This document shows positions 1 to 8,999 of a stretch of 64,000 nucleotides of DNA, piece after piece. A model generated the notes under the pieces. The model had not been told where the DNA came from. It searched no databases and saw only the letters and a list, made by a program, of their open reading frames with translations. A program made the translations under genes and the position numbers. Each line of letters begins with the position of its first letter. Position 1 is the stretch's first letter. Source of the DNA: Crocinitomix sp044361315. GTDB lineage: Bacteria > Bacteroidota > Bacteroidia > Flavobacteriales_D > Crocinitomicaceae. Location: NCBI GenBank assembly GCA_044361315.1, contig JBIKJA010000009.1:1-64000 (forward strand), read 5' to 3'.

Positions 1-16
1 ATATATCTCCATAAGG

Positions 17-390
17 TTAATAGTCAATAACAAAGCTATTTTGAACGTTGTAGTATGTATTTGTTTTCTTGGCAAGAATTATTACTTCATTCAGTAGCCT
101 AGTCTTAGGTGTTAATTTAATAATCATTTTTAATGTGTCATTAGCAAAATCAGCCTCATTTATAATAACTTAATAATCCTCATAAAAATTAGATTTAACT
201 TGAATTGCGTCATTCATTTTTGCGTCGAACGAAATAATATCAGAAAAATATGAACCAATCTTTAGCGAATTTTTGTAGATGATGACACCGTATATTGGCT
301 GATTCGATGAGTCTTTAATAGCCAATTGCACATTTTGTGCAAAGGAGGTTGGTATAATAAAAAAATAAAAAGCAAGGAAAATAACTTCAT
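17..390 (-). pseudogene. Decayed carboxypeptidase-regulatory-like exported protein
   Basis: On the minus strand an ATG at 390 opens a signal-peptide-like start (MKLFSLLFIFLL). In a frame shifted by one base it continues as IPTSFAQ, then NVQLAIKDSSNQPIYGVIIY, which resembles the CarboxypepD_reg-like domain that opens many Bacteroidota surface proteins. The shift falls at or near an A7 run (plus strand 359-365), which would be a natural slippage site. After the segment ending KSNFYEDY there is an in-frame TAA (170-172). The same frame then runs on for 50 codons, including TRLLNEVIILAKK, a pattern typical of the end of this domain, to a stop at 17-19. Two lesions in one readable frame make a pseudogene the best reading. 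A sequencing error could explain the shift but not also the stop. Family assignment is by eye. Confidence 0.6.
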
Positions 391-569
391 AACAAATACA
401 ATATTAAATAAAAGCTACAAACAGCGCGCTATAAATGAAATGACATTATTGTTTGTACCAAATAATTTAACTAACCTCGCAGAGGTGCATTATATTCTAT
501 TGAAAGATGCCCAAAAGTCCCTTGTTTCTGAAACTTATCACACTCACACTCCAACTCAATACTGATTTC

Positions 570-631
570 CCCTCTGCCCTTATCCCTTATCCCTCTGCCC
601 TTATCACTTATCCCTCTGCCCTTATCCCTTA
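570..631. repeat. Three tandem 21-bp pyrimidine-rich repeats
   Basis: The unit ccctctgcccttatcccttat occurs at 570-590, 591-611 (one mismatch) and 612-631 (20 of 21 bases). The third copy overlaps the end of lpxH and encodes its last residues and stop. Just upstream, 545-559 carries a 15-mer (cacactccaactcaa) that recurs at 39451-39465, there also followed by ccctctgccct. Confidence 0.85.
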
Positions 632-1386
632 AACTCCTCCTTTTCAAACACCTTCAACGCAAACGTCTCACCATCAAATTCGCCATAAGTGAAGTAAGAG
701 ATCCAATCGCCGAGGTTGATGTAGGTGGACGTGTCGGAGAGGGGAAAGGTGAGCGGTAAATGACGGTGTCCGAAGACAAAATAATCGATTGGTTTTTCGG
801 ATAATTTGGTTTTGCAAAATCGAATGAGCATTTCTTTTTCTTCGCCATAAAAAACAGCATCTTGATCGCCCGTTTTAGCACGACTTTTTCTGGAGAAAAA
901 ATTGGCGAGTGAAATACCAAAATTAGGGTGTAATCGCGCAAAAAGCCACTGACAGACGGGATTTCTAAAAACACTTTTTATGAATTTATACCCTCGGTCG
1001 CCAGGACCTAATCCATCGCCATGCCCAATAAAAAAGTTTTTTCCATGATAGGTGCGCTCGATTTCGGTGGTAAGGATAGTGACGCCCAATTCTTTCGGGA
1101 TATAATCAAAAATCCACATGTCGTGGTTGCCTAAAAACCAATAAACGGGAATGCCGCGGTCGGTGATTTCGGCGATTTTACCTTGGAGACGCACAAATCC
1201 TTTAGGAATGCTGTGTTTATATTCGAACCAAAAATCGAAAACATCGCCTAACAAATAAATTTCTTCGGCTTCGTCTTTAATACTGTCTAACCAACGAACG
1301 ATTTTTTTTTCGCGTGCTAAACTTTTTTCGTACGTGGGTGCTCCTAAATGAAAGTCGGATGCAAAAAATATTTTTTTTGTTGGCAT
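622..1386 (-). CDS. lpxH: UDP-2,3-diacylglucosamine diphosphatase (LpxH-type)
   Basis: Peripheral inner-membrane metallophosphoesterase that cleaves UDP-2,3-diacylglucosamine to lipid X and UMP, the fourth step of lipid A synthesis. The 254-residue product has the calcineurin-like metal motifs in order: DFH at 11-13, GDVFDFW at 47-53, GNHD at 86-89, GHGDG at 121-125 and GHRH at 206-209. This matches the usual LpxH length of about 240-250. I use the ATG at 1386; a TTG one codon earlier is also in frame. The ATG overlaps the stop of the upstream thioredoxin gene (TGATG), so translational coupling is likely. It is the last gene of a run that also holds lpxK. The stop codon lies inside a tandem repeat, so the extreme C-terminus is probably repeat-derived. 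Confidence 0.88.
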   Translation of the reverse strand: MPTKKIFFASDFHLGAPTYEKSLAREKKIVRWLDSIKDEAEEIYLLGDVFDFWFEYKHSIPKGFVRLQGKIAEITDRGIPVYWFLGNHDMWIFDYIPKELGVTILTTEIERTYHGKNFFIGHGDGLGPGDRGYKFIKSVFRNPVCQWLFARLHPNFGISLANFFSRKSRAKTGDQDAVFYGEEKEMLIRFCKTKLSEKPIDYFVFGHRHLPLTFPLSDTSTYINLGDWISYFTYGEFDGETFALKVFEKEEFKG

Positions 1387-2549
1387 CAATATCCAAAAAT
1401 TTGTTTAAGCGCTTCGTCGAGTTTTACGCCGCGCAAGTTGGTGGCAACCACTTTTCCTTCTTTGTCGATAAGGACAGTAAAAGGGATGCTGTTGATCATG
1501 TAGGCACGTGCCGCAGGGGTATCAAATCCTTGCAAAGTACACACATGACTTGGCCAAATTAAACCATCTTTCGCAATGGCTTGAATCCATTTTTCTTGAG
1601 CGCCAGCCTTGTCGAGTGACACACTAAAAACATCAAAACCTGATTTATTGTATTTGTTGTACGCTCTTACCACATTCGGATTTTCTTGTCGACAAGGACC
1701 ACACCAAGATGCCCAAAAATCGATGAGAACATATTTACCTCTTAGATCGCTGAGTTTTATCATCTTCCCACTTGGATCGGGCATTTCGATATCAGGAACT
1801 ACATTTCCGGGCTTAAATAAGGCCTCTTTTGCCAAATTTGAAGCGTTGTCCAGTTTTACTTGGGCTTCTTTTTGGATGATATATTTGGTTAGTTCTTGAA
1901 TGGTTGGTGAATCGCCAAAAGATTGGTTTAAAAGTCCAATAACGTTTTTATAAATTTCCCATTCTTTGTCTTGATCAATCGCACTAAGGGTGGCAATTAT
2001 GGCCGGTGAAGTTTGATTGGCGTTGATGAAATTATTCCGCAACCCATAAAATTTTTGAGCAATTGGACTAAAATAAGTATTCACTTGTTCTTGCCTTGTT
2101 GGATTGGTACGCAAGACATTTTTTAAGGAATCCTCCGTTTGTTTAAACTTTCGCTGCTCGATGACAAAGGCATTTAACATTAAAGAGTGTTTTGAACCAC
2201 CAATGCGCGCCTTGCCAAGAAAATCGGTTGACTCACCAACGACAATCAAACTATCTTTTGGGGATAAAACCAAGTTAATCGATTGACCATTCGCAATTCG
2301 CAATAAATAATAATCACGAATTACGATGGTGGTATCAATGACAAATTTGCCTTCGCTATCTGCAATAACACTTCCTACAGGACGCTGAACGCCACCAAAA
2401 TTTTTGTTTAACAACAAAATTGGTTTGTTTTCATTTCCAATAACTTGTCCTTTAATATACACTCTTCCAGAGGTGGAGGTAGTAGTTTGCCCGAAACTAA
2501 TTCCGGTTAGACATAAACAGACAAAAAGTATTATTTTTTTAGTAGGCAT
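1386..2549 (-). CDS. DUF4369 / TlpA-like thioredoxin protein
   Basis: Exported thiol-disulfide oxidoreductase of the TlpA/ResA type, 387 residues. Residues 1-20 form a signal peptide ending in SFGQ. Residues about 28-110 are a beta-rich DUF4369-like domain, followed by a helical linker, and about 248-387 a thioredoxin fold. The redox motif is WCGPC at 282-286 in the context FWASWCGPCRQENPNVV. Proteins of this architecture are common in Bacteroidota; by family they are thought to reduce or isomerise disulfides in the periplasm, but the substrate is unknown. The next gene upstream is a paralog with the same layout, which points to a tandem duplication. Its first six residues (MPTKKI) are the same as those of the following lpxH, probably by chance. 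Confidence 0.85.
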   Translation of the reverse strand: MPTKKIILFVCLCLTGISFGQTTTSTSGRVYIKGQVIGNENKPILLLNKNFGGVQRPVGSVIADSEGKFVIDTTIVIRDYYLLRIANGQSINLVLSPKDSLIVVGESTDFLGKARIGGSKHSLMLNAFVIEQRKFKQTEDSLKNVLRTNPTRQEQVNTYFSPIAQKFYGLRNNFINANQTSPAIIATLSAIDQDKEWEIYKNVIGLLNQSFGDSPTIQELTKYIIQKEAQVKLDNASNLAKEALFKPGNVVPDIEMPDPSGKMIKLSDLRGKYVLIDFWASWCGPCRQENPNVVRAYNKYNKSGFDVFSVSLDKAGAQEKWIQAIAKDGLIWPSHVCTLQGFDTPAARAYMINSIPFTVLIDKEGKVVATNLRGVKLDEALKQIFGY

Positions 2550-2566
2550 TGTTCGCTAATTTTAAA

Positions 2567-3733
2567 TTATCCCAATACTTCCTTCAATTTTTGTTCCAAT
2601 TGTGGGCCACGTAAATCAGTACCGATGATTTTACCTTCGCCATCAATTAAAAACGCCCGAGGAATTGAGTTGACACCATAAGCAGCAGCTGCCGATGATT
2701 TCCAACCGTTTAATTCAGAGACGTGATAAGGCCAAGAAAGGTTGTCCGCTTTAATTGCTTGAATCCATTTGTCTTTATCGCTATCTAAAGAAACACTAAA
2801 CACGGTAAATCCTTTGTCTTTATAGGTTTCGTACATATTTACCACATTCGGGTTTTCTTGGCGGCAAGGGCCGCACCAAGACGCCCAAAAATCGATTAAC
2901 ACCACTTTTCCTTTTAAGTCAGACAAAGACAAAGATTTTCCATTTGGATCATTCATGGTAATTTCTGGGGCTACATCCATTGCTGAACCTGCATTTTTCA
3001 ATTGATCAAGTTGCGCGTTGATGCTTTCAATGTCAAGGAGAATTAAATCAGGGTAAGCTGAATACGGATAATTCTTTTTCATTGCATCCGCTACTTGTTG
3101 GAAATAGGTTAAATCGGCAGGATTAAAGTTTGGCAAACCACTTGGAGGAAACAATTCACGTAACATAATCCAACCTGCTGGAGAATTTGGATTTTTTGTG
3201 ATATGATTTACCGCGTAATCTCTTTGAATCATAGAAAGACTGTCTAATTGCGCCAATAAGCCTTTCACTTTAACCGTATCGTCAGGGGTCATCGAATTTA
3301 ATTCCGCATAAATAGGCTGTTCAGCTGGATAAAAGTCTTTTAAGAACAATAAATAATTTTTAATGTGTTGACTTTCTTCAGAGCCAGAAATGGTGTAGTT
3401 TTCACCAAAACCAGGCATTGAACCTTTTATTTGAATGTCTTTTGATTTCTCATCTAACATCAATAAAATCGGCATTTCTTCGCCTCCAAAAACTAAGATA
3501 TACTGCCTTAACTCTTTAGTTGGTGTTTCAAATTCAAATTTTCCATCGGTTACTTTTACCGTGTCAATTACTTCTTCTTTTTCTCCTTCGTTGGAAATTA
3601 GTACAATTTCTAGACCTTCAGCGTTGGATAATTCGCCGCTGATTCGGTGACCAGGAATTTCTTTTTCACTTTCACCTCCGCACGAAGTTAGAAGCACTAA
3701 TAAGGAGAAGAACGGGATTAATAATTTTTTCAT
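2567..3733 (-). CDS. DUF4369 / TlpA-like thioredoxin lipoprotein
   Basis: Paralog of the following gene: 388 residues with a DUF4369-like N-terminal domain and a C-terminal thioredoxin domain (WCGPC at 286-290, again followed by RQENPNVV). It differs in its leader. MKKLLIPFFSLLVLLTSCGG is a lipoprotein signal with the lipobox cysteine at 18, so this copy should be membrane-anchored while its sister is soluble. It lies 11 nt after gatB and 17 nt before its paralog, so all three are probably co-transcribed. A thiol-redox role is by family; the partner proteins are unknown. Confidence 0.85.
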   Translation of the reverse strand: MKKLLIPFFSLLVLLTSCGGESEKEIPGHRISGELSNAEGLEIVLISNEGEKEEVIDTVKVTDGKFEFETPTKELRQYILVFGGEEMPILLMLDEKSKDIQIKGSMPGFGENYTISGSEESQHIKNYLLFLKDFYPAEQPIYAELNSMTPDDTVKVKGLLAQLDSLSMIQRDYAVNHITKNPNSPAGWIMLRELFPPSGLPNFNPADLTYFQQVADAMKKNYPYSAYPDLILLDIESINAQLDQLKNAGSAMDVAPEITMNDPNGKSLSLSDLKGKVVLIDFWASWCGPCRQENPNVVNMYETYKDKGFTVFSVSLDSDKDKWIQAIKADNLSWPYHVSELNGWKSSAAAAYGVNSIPRAFLIDGEGKIIGTDLRGPQLEQKLKEVLG

Positions 3734-3744
3734 TTTTGTTTTAT

Positions 3745-5208
3745 TTAGCTGTTTTTGATTAATTCGTTGATTAGTTTACTCGCTGATTTAGGATCGGCTT
3801 TTCCTTGGCTTTTTTGCATGATTTTACCCATAAAAAAGCCCATTAATTTTTGATCGCCTTGTTTTAAACGTTCAAATTCGACCTTATTTTCTTGAAAGAC
3901 AACTTGAATAATGGATTTAATTTCGTCTTCGTTTGAATTTTGAATCCAGTCATTTTCTTCGGCGATTTCTTGTGCTGATTTGTTTTGAATCAACATTTCA
4001 GGAAACACTTTTTGGCTCGCCAAGTTATTAGAAATTTTACCAGAGTCGATCAGATTGATTAAGCCTGCAATGTTAACTGGGGAAATTTTAAAATCTCTAA
4101 TTTCAAGCCCATTGGCATTTAAATAAGATTTGATATCGCCCATCAACCAATTCACCGAAGCTTTGTAATTAGTTGTTTTTTTGATGATTTCTTCAAAATA
4201 CAGCGCGATTTCTTTTTGATCCGTCAACAAATGCGCATCGTAGTCGGACAATTTTAATTCGTTGGAGTATTTGGCAAAAAGTACTTGTGGCAATGGCGGC
4301 ATTTCTGAGGCTAATTTTTCAATTTTTGCCTTAGTAACAGTGATTGGTTGTAAGTCTGGTTCAGGAAAAAATCGGTAATCATTGGCCGCTTCTTTTGATC
4401 GCATAGAGGAGGTCGCTCCTTTTAAGGCATCAAAATTTCTAGTTTCTTGGTACAAAGTTTCTCCTTTTTCGATAGCGATGATGTGTCGCGTAATTTCATA
4501 TTCAATGGCCCGTTGTACGTTGCGAATCGAGTTCATATTTTTGACTTCTACACGAACGCCATATTTTTCGCTGCCTTTTAACATGACGGAAATATTGGCA
4601 TCGCAACGTAAACTTCCTTCTTCCATGTTTCCATCACAAATGTCCAAGTAACGCACCAATTTTCGCACTTCGGTGACATAATTATACGCTTCTTGCGAAC
4701 TTCTAAGATCTGGTTCTGAAACGATCTCAATCAAAGGAACCCCAGCTCTGTTTAAGTCGATAAGTGTGTTAAATGGATCGATGTCATGAATACTTTTTCC
4801 AGCATCCTCTTCCATGTGAATGCGTGTGATGCCAATTCGTTTATCTTGCCCTTGATCGTCTTTGATAAGAATTTCACCACCTGTACAAATAGGAGTAGTA
4901 TCTTGGGTAATTTGATACCCTTTTGGAAGATCGGGGTAAAAATAATTTTTACGCGCAAAATGTTGTTCTGGCGCAATTTCGCTCCCACACGCGATCCCCA
5001 TTTTAATGGCGTAATCGATGGTTTTTGCGTTCATCATGGGCAAGGTGCCTGGATGTCCAAGAGTAATTGGACTCACAAGGGTGTTAGGCGCAGCACCATA
5101 TTCATTTTTGTCGGATGAATAGGCTTTGGTTTGCGTCAACATTTGCGCATGTATTTCTAAACCAATAACTGGTTGATATTTATTTCTTATTTCTTCACTT
5201 AATTCCAT
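3745..5208 (-). CDS. gatB: Aspartyl/glutamyl-tRNA amidotransferase subunit B
   Basis: Subunit B of the GatCAB complex, which converts misacylated Glu-tRNA(Gln) and/or Asp-tRNA(Asn) to the amidated forms. The 487-residue product starts with the typical GatB N-terminus (PVIGLEIHAQMLTQTKAYS). It also has the conserved LIEIVSEPDLRS, MEEGSLRCDANISV and EVKNMNS blocks, and ends with the helical YqeY-like tail (KLMGFFMGKIMQKSQGKADP). Length fits the family. gatA and gatC are not in the window. It is 23 nt downstream of pnp and 11 nt upstream of the thioredoxin pair. Confidence 0.96.
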   Translation of the reverse strand: MELSEEIRNKYQPVIGLEIHAQMLTQTKAYSSDKNEYGAAPNTLVSPITLGHPGTLPMMNAKTIDYAIKMGIACGSEIAPEQHFARKNYFYPDLPKGYQITQDTTPICTGGEILIKDDQGQDKRIGITRIHMEEDAGKSIHDIDPFNTLIDLNRAGVPLIEIVSEPDLRSSQEAYNYVTEVRKLVRYLDICDGNMEEGSLRCDANISVMLKGSEKYGVRVEVKNMNSIRNVQRAIEYEITRHIIAIEKGETLYQETRNFDALKGATSSMRSKEAANDYRFFPEPDLQPITVTKAKIEKLASEMPPLPQVLFAKYSNELKLSDYDAHLLTDQKEIALYFEEIIKKTTNYKASVNWLMGDIKSYLNANGLEIRDFKISPVNIAGLINLIDSGKISNNLASQKVFPEMLIQNKSAQEIAEENDWIQNSNEDEIKSIIQVVFQENKVEFERLKQGDQKLMGFFMGKIMQKSQGKADPKSASKLINELIKNS

Positions 5209-5231
5209 GTACTCTTTTCTGTCTTAACCTA

Positions 5232-6050
5232 TTAAATTCGTGACACCAATTCTTTCATAATTTGGGTCATTTTAGGTTCTTGTTTTCGTGCCACCGCAAT
5301 AATTTCGGCAACGTTTACTTTTTTAATTTTACCCGGTACGCCTAAATCGGTGATGATTGAAACAGCAAATACTGGAATATCCATGTGTCTTGCCACAATT
5401 ACTTCTGGAACGGTGGACATGCCAACGGTATCGGCACCAATGATTCGAACATAATTATATTCGGCTGGTGTTTCTAAAGATGGGCCTGTTAAACCAGCGT
5501 AAACACCTTCACTTACTTTAATCCCTTTTTCGTCCGCGATTTTTTTGGCTAATGCCAATAATTTTAAGCTGTATGGCTCGCTCATGTCTGGAAAACGCGG
5601 ACCTAATTCGTCTAAATTTTTTCCACGAAGTGGGTGTGAAGGAAATAGATTAATGTGATCTTTAATAAACATGATTTCGCCCACTTTATACGCAGGATTT
5701 ACACCACCTGAAGCATTACTTACCAAGAGATATTTAACGCCAAGCATTTTCATCACGCGAATAGGGAAGGTAATCTCTTTGCATCCGTAACCTTCATAAA
5801 AATGGAACCTCCCTTGCATGGCAACGACCATTTTTCCGCCTAAAATTCCAAAAATCAACTTGCCCGTATGACTCTCCACGGTAGAAACAGGAAAATTTGG
5901 AATGTCTTTGTAATCAAGGGTACATTTGACCTCAATTTCAGACACCAATCCACCTAAACCTGTCCCTAAGACAATGCCAATTAGGGGTTGCTCATTAAAT
6001 TGTTGGTGAATGTACTCGGTTGTTTCAACTATTTTTTTCCACATATTCAT
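5232..6050 (-). CDS. Purine nucleoside phosphorylase
   Basis: Trimeric-type (PNP I) purine nucleoside phosphorylase, which splits inosine and guanosine with phosphate to base and ribose-1-phosphate. Diagnostic segments are GIVLGTGLGGL near the N-terminus, SHTGKL, QGRFHFYEGY, VSNASGGVNP, GLTGPSLETPAEY and ADTVGMSTVPEV. I place the start at the ATG at 6050 (272 residues); a TTG at 6056 and an ATG at 6044 are alternatives. All of them lie inside the 3' end of lpxK, which stops at 6025, so the genes overlap by about 26 nt. This suggests coupled translation. Confidence 0.93.
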   Translation of the reverse strand: MNMWKKIVETTEYIHQQFNEQPLIGIVLGTGLGGLVSEIEVKCTLDYKDIPNFPVSTVESHTGKLIFGILGGKMVVAMQGRFHFYEGYGCKEITFPIRVMKMLGVKYLLVSNASGGVNPAYKVGEIMFIKDHINLFPSHPLRGKNLDELGPRFPDMSEPYSLKLLALAKKIADEKGIKVSEGVYAGLTGPSLETPAEYNYVRIIGADTVGMSTVPEVIVARHMDIPVFAVSIITDLGVPGKIKKVNVAEIIAVARKQEPKMTQIMKELVSRI

Positions 6051-7080
6051 TGACAATTTGATTTAATTTTTCAGAATTATCTATTTCAACTTCAATACTT
6101 TGATAAAACCAAGGATAATTTTTTATTCGATTTTTAAAGGAATCATCCATTAATCGCATGGCATCCTTTTCTGTCGTAATTATCAACGGATTTTCAGGTG
6201 CAAATTTATCAAATAAATTGTGAATTTCAATCAGGTCTGCTTCCTTAAAATTATGGTGATCGTTGAAGTTAAAATGATGAAGGATTTTGTTGTTTTTCGA
6301 TAAATGTGCAATTAATGGATTTGCATCCGCAATTCCGGTCACCACCACAAGGTTTTTATTTTCCAAAATAGGCGCTTCTGTTCCTAAAGTTAACGACTCA
6401 ACTTGTCCATACTTCATTCGGGAGAAAAATACCGATTGATCCTTTGTTGGTTTTATTTTACTGATAATTAATTCTTTTTCAGGATCTGTTAAAGTTGGGC
6501 ACTTACTTACAATAATCACATTCGCCCGATTTTTCCCACGTCTTAATTCCCTTAAATTTCCGACTGGCAATAAAAAACCGGTGTAAAATGGTTCAGCATA
6601 GGTGGTGATTAAAATGGATAATCCTGCATAAATGGCTCGGTGTTGATAGGCATCGTCCAACAAAATCAACTGGGTTTCTGGATGAATTCTGCAAATATCC
6701 ATGACTCCCATTACGCGGTTTGCTTCGACAGCTACACCAATTTCTTTTCCGAACTTTTTATAATATTGTAAGGGCTCATCTCCAATTTGTCGGGCGGTGG
6801 AATTTTCATCAGCAATGATAAAACCTCTTTCTTTTCTTCCAAAACCTCTACTTAGTGTAAAAAGTTGAGATCGATCTTTTAACAAGCGAATGAGGTATTC
6901 GGTATGAGGAGTTTTACCTGTACCTCCCATGTTCAAATTTCCAACACTGATAATAGGGATACTAAATTTGGATGATTTAAAAATTCCTAACCGATAAAAT
7001 CCATTTCGAAGGACGGTTATTACACCATAGATGATGGTAATTGGTAAAAATAAAATCCGGAAAATTTTCATGCCTTTCAT
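6025..7080 (-). CDS. lpxK: Tetraacyldisaccharide 4'-kinase
   Basis: Inner-membrane kinase that phosphorylates the 4' position of the lipid A disaccharide precursor. The 351-residue product has an N-terminal hydrophobic anchor (residues about 7-25) and a Walker A motif GGTGKTPH at 52-59, preceded by SVGNLNMG, the usual LpxK pattern. LLDDAYQHR and VVVTGIADANP are further family blocks. The ATG at 7080 follows an AGGAG at 7084-7088, a rare Shine-Dalgarno-like sequence here. It appears to head the run lpxK-pnp-gatB-tlpA-tlpA-lpxH, in which lpxH catalyses an earlier step of the same pathway. Confidence 0.93.
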   Translation of the reverse strand: MKGMKIFRILFLPITIIYGVITVLRNGFYRLGIFKSSKFSIPIISVGNLNMGGTGKTPHTEYLIRLLKDRSQLFTLSRGFGRKERGFIIADENSTARQIGDEPLQYYKKFGKEIGVAVEANRVMGVMDICRIHPETQLILLDDAYQHRAIYAGLSILITTYAEPFYTGFLLPVGNLRELRRGKNRANVIIVSKCPTLTDPEKELIISKIKPTKDQSVFFSRMKYGQVESLTLGTEAPILENKNLVVVTGIADANPLIAHLSKNNKILHHFNFNDHHNFKEADLIEIHNLFDKFAPENPLIITTEKDAMRLMDDSFKNRIKNYPWFYQSIEVEIDNSEKLNQIVNEYVEKNS

Positions 7081-7140
7081 TCGCTCCTAAGATAGGGTAA
7101 TTATCCAAATTTTCAATGGAATCCAACCAAAACCTGCCAA

Positions 7141-7956
7141 TTAGCCGTTTTGTATTTGTTGAATAAGTGCTTGAAGGGTTTGTTTTAAAGCAATGCGCAT
7201 GATAGTTGCTCTGGATTCGTCAAAGTTGCGTTCTTGATCGTCCATGTACAAATTTTTGGTACGCTCTAATTGTAAGGCGTGAACGTTATTTGATGGATTT
7301 CCAAAATAACGGGTGATATGCCCTCCTTTAAATGGATCGTTGTGATTGACTTGATAGCCTGTTCGCAAATTCATCAAACAAGTTTCGCTTAATTTCGGGT
7401 CGGCAGCTTGTCCATCGGCATCGCCCAAAATCATTTCTGGAAATTTTTCTGCACGGATGGTAGGAACAAATTGTCGAATGGAATGTGCGTCCCAAAGAAT
7501 TACTTTCCCGAATGTTCGTTTGCGTTCGTTCAATAAATTTTGGATGGCTTGGTAATAAGGCCAATAATACTGGTTTAATCGGCGATCAATTTCGTTATGA
7601 TCCGGCTCTTTTCCGAGTTGATAGATTGAATTGCCAAAAAAATCGGTGGTGGTGGTGAGTCCTGTGATAATTCGACCGTCGGTGTATAATGGTGCACTTT
7701 TTGGATCGCGGTTAAGGTCAATGACCCAACGATGATACCGTGCTGAAATTACCGTAATGCCTAAATCGGCGGCGAAATTGTATAAATCGGTCAAAAACCA
7801 ATCGGTGTCATCCAAATTTGCAAGTTGAGAAGGAAGATAATCTTCTCTTAACTCTTTTGGAAACTCAGTTCCCACATGCGGAATGCTAATAATTAAAGGA
7901 ACCTTTGCATTTTTTGCAGGAGTAATGATATAAGGAAGTTCGTTTAACGTTTCCAT
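7141..7956 (-). CDS. N-formylglutamate amidohydrolase family protein
   Basis: 271 residues matching the FGase fold family. It has LIISIPHVGTEFP near residue 20, the DDTDWF segment, ARYHRWVIDLNRDP, WDAHSIRQFVP and FKGGHITRYFG, which carry the His/Asp/Glu residues expected to bind the metal. In histidine degradation this activity (HutG type) releases glutamate and formate from N-formylglutamate, but no other hut gene is in the window, so the substrate is not certain. The start overlaps the stop of the upstream binding-protein gene by 13 nt, a strong hint that the two act together. Confidence 0.82.
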   Translation of the reverse strand: METLNELPYIITPAKNAKVPLIISIPHVGTEFPKELREDYLPSQLANLDDTDWFLTDLYNFAADLGITVISARYHRWVIDLNRDPKSAPLYTDGRIITGLTTTTDFFGNSIYQLGKEPDHNEIDRRLNQYYWPYYQAIQNLLNERKRTFGKVILWDAHSIRQFVPTIRAEKFPEMILGDADGQAADPKLSETCLMNLRTGYQVNHNDPFKGGHITRYFGNPSNNVHALQLERTKNLYMDDQERNFDESRATIMRIALKQTLQALIQQIQNG

Positions 7957-8804
7957 ATCAATTCAGGAATTTTTGCATTTTTTTCAATAATTTCAGCCAT
8001 TTGAAGGTGATAAATGACACTTTTAATCATCTTATCACCAATCCATCCATGAATGGCCCAAGCCGAACTGTTGTACCATCTCTCGGCGTCGGCATATTTT
8101 TGTCTATACCGTTCACTCACCAATTGGATATTATCGTCGTTGTGCATAAAATGGTCACATTCGTCATGAATGGTGCGCAATAATCTGACGATGGTATCTG
8201 GATGAGCAGCCAAGATTTTATCGGTTGCGGCAATGACGAAACAAGGCCAAGGAGTATTAAATTCTCCTACGCGTTTAAAAACACCTTGATCAACCAAAGG
8301 TTTGGTGGTGTATTTTTCCCAATAAAAGACATCAGTTTCGCCACTTTCAAGCGATGGAATAGCGCCTGTCAAATCTTTTATAACAGTAAATTGACTATGC
8401 TCTAATTTTTTTCCACGACTTTCCGCATCGATGATGGCCATTAGATGTGAACCTGACCCGTAGCGACTAATGGCGTATTGTTTATCAAAAATATGTTTGT
8501 GTTCGTTTAAGGGATTATTTGCTCCCGTATGAATGCCCCATGTAAGTGGAGTTGTAACGTATTCACTGATTAATTTAGAGGGATTGCCTTTGATGATATC
8601 TGCGATGATTCCTTCGGTTAACAAAACACACGCATCAATTTCATCGTTTCTCAAGGCTTGGGTCATTTGTCCCGTTCCACCAGGGAAATCCGTCCATTCT
8701 AATTCAACCCCACGTGAGCTAAAAACACCTCTTTCTTGTGCCAAGCGAATGGGTAAGTTAAAGTGTTCTGGAACGCCTCCTAATCGAATTTTAATATTCT
8801 CCAT
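7944..8804 (-). CDS. Cytoplasmic NMT1/THI5-like substrate-binding protein
   Basis: 286 residues with the fold pattern of NrtA/SsuA/THI5-type periplasmic binding proteins: IRLGGVPEHFNLPIRLAQER at the start, GGTGQMTQALRNDEIDACV, and a central YAISRYGSGSHLMA. It has no signal peptide or lipobox, so it should stay in the cytoplasm, unlike a transporter binding protein. No ABC permease or ATPase gene is nearby. It overlaps the formylglutamate amidohydrolase gene by 13 nt. It could be a ligand sensor or an enzyme on a binding-protein fold, as known for MqnA/MqnD or yeast THI5; it has no obvious THI5 cysteine cluster. The function is open. Confidence 0.75.
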   Translation of the reverse strand: MENIKIRLGGVPEHFNLPIRLAQERGVFSSRGVELEWTDFPGGTGQMTQALRNDEIDACVLLTEGIIADIIKGNPSKLISEYVTTPLTWGIHTGANNPLNEHKHIFDKQYAISRYGSGSHLMAIIDAESRGKKLEHSQFTVIKDLTGAIPSLESGETDVFYWEKYTTKPLVDQGVFKRVGEFNTPWPCFVIAATDKILAAHPDTIVRLLRTIHDECDHFMHNDDNIQLVSERYRQKYADAERWYNSSAWAIHGWIGDKMIKSVIYHLQMAEIIEKNAKIPELIWKR

Positions 8805-8809
8805 GGGGT

Positions 8810-8817
8810 CAAAGTTA
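8810..8817 (-). promoter_or_regulatory. -7 promoter element, near-leaderless transcript
   Basis: TAACTTTG on the minus strand matches the Bacteroidota -7 consensus TAnnTTTG. With +1 four bases after the final G (about 8806), the leader before the ATG at 8804 would be about 2 nt. Confidence 0.6.
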
Positions 8818-8968
8818 TAAAAATCTCTGCTTTATCGCCCCAATTTTATGAATTATAGGGCAAAAATAGCTCAGTAAGGACTGAAAATTAGCCGATTTTA
8901 TTGGGTGAAAATGGGGAGTAAATCCCAAATGAAACGGGTTGATTTAAAGAAAAATCAATTTATTTTGT

Positions 8969-8976
8969 TACTTTTG
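8969..8976 (+). promoter_or_regulatory. -7 promoter element
   Basis: TACTTTTG fits TAnnTTTG; predicted +1 near 8980, giving a 20-nt leader for the gene starting at 9000. A -33 TTTG is not clear. Confidence 0.5.
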
Positions 8977-8999
8977 TTGTCAATTACGTTGAAGAGGAT

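Noticed and set aside
326..565. A 79-codon plus-strand frame
   Set aside because: It runs antisense to the start of the decayed surface-protein gene and then through low-complexity sequence; no recognisable protein features.
570..631. CRISPR array
   Set aside because: The 21-bp units are directly adjacent with no spacers.
1384..2549. Recent duplication linking the first codons of lpxH and the thioredoxin gene (both MPTKKI)
   Set aside because: Similarity ends after six codons and the DNA differs at silent and other sites; A-rich starts make chance likely.
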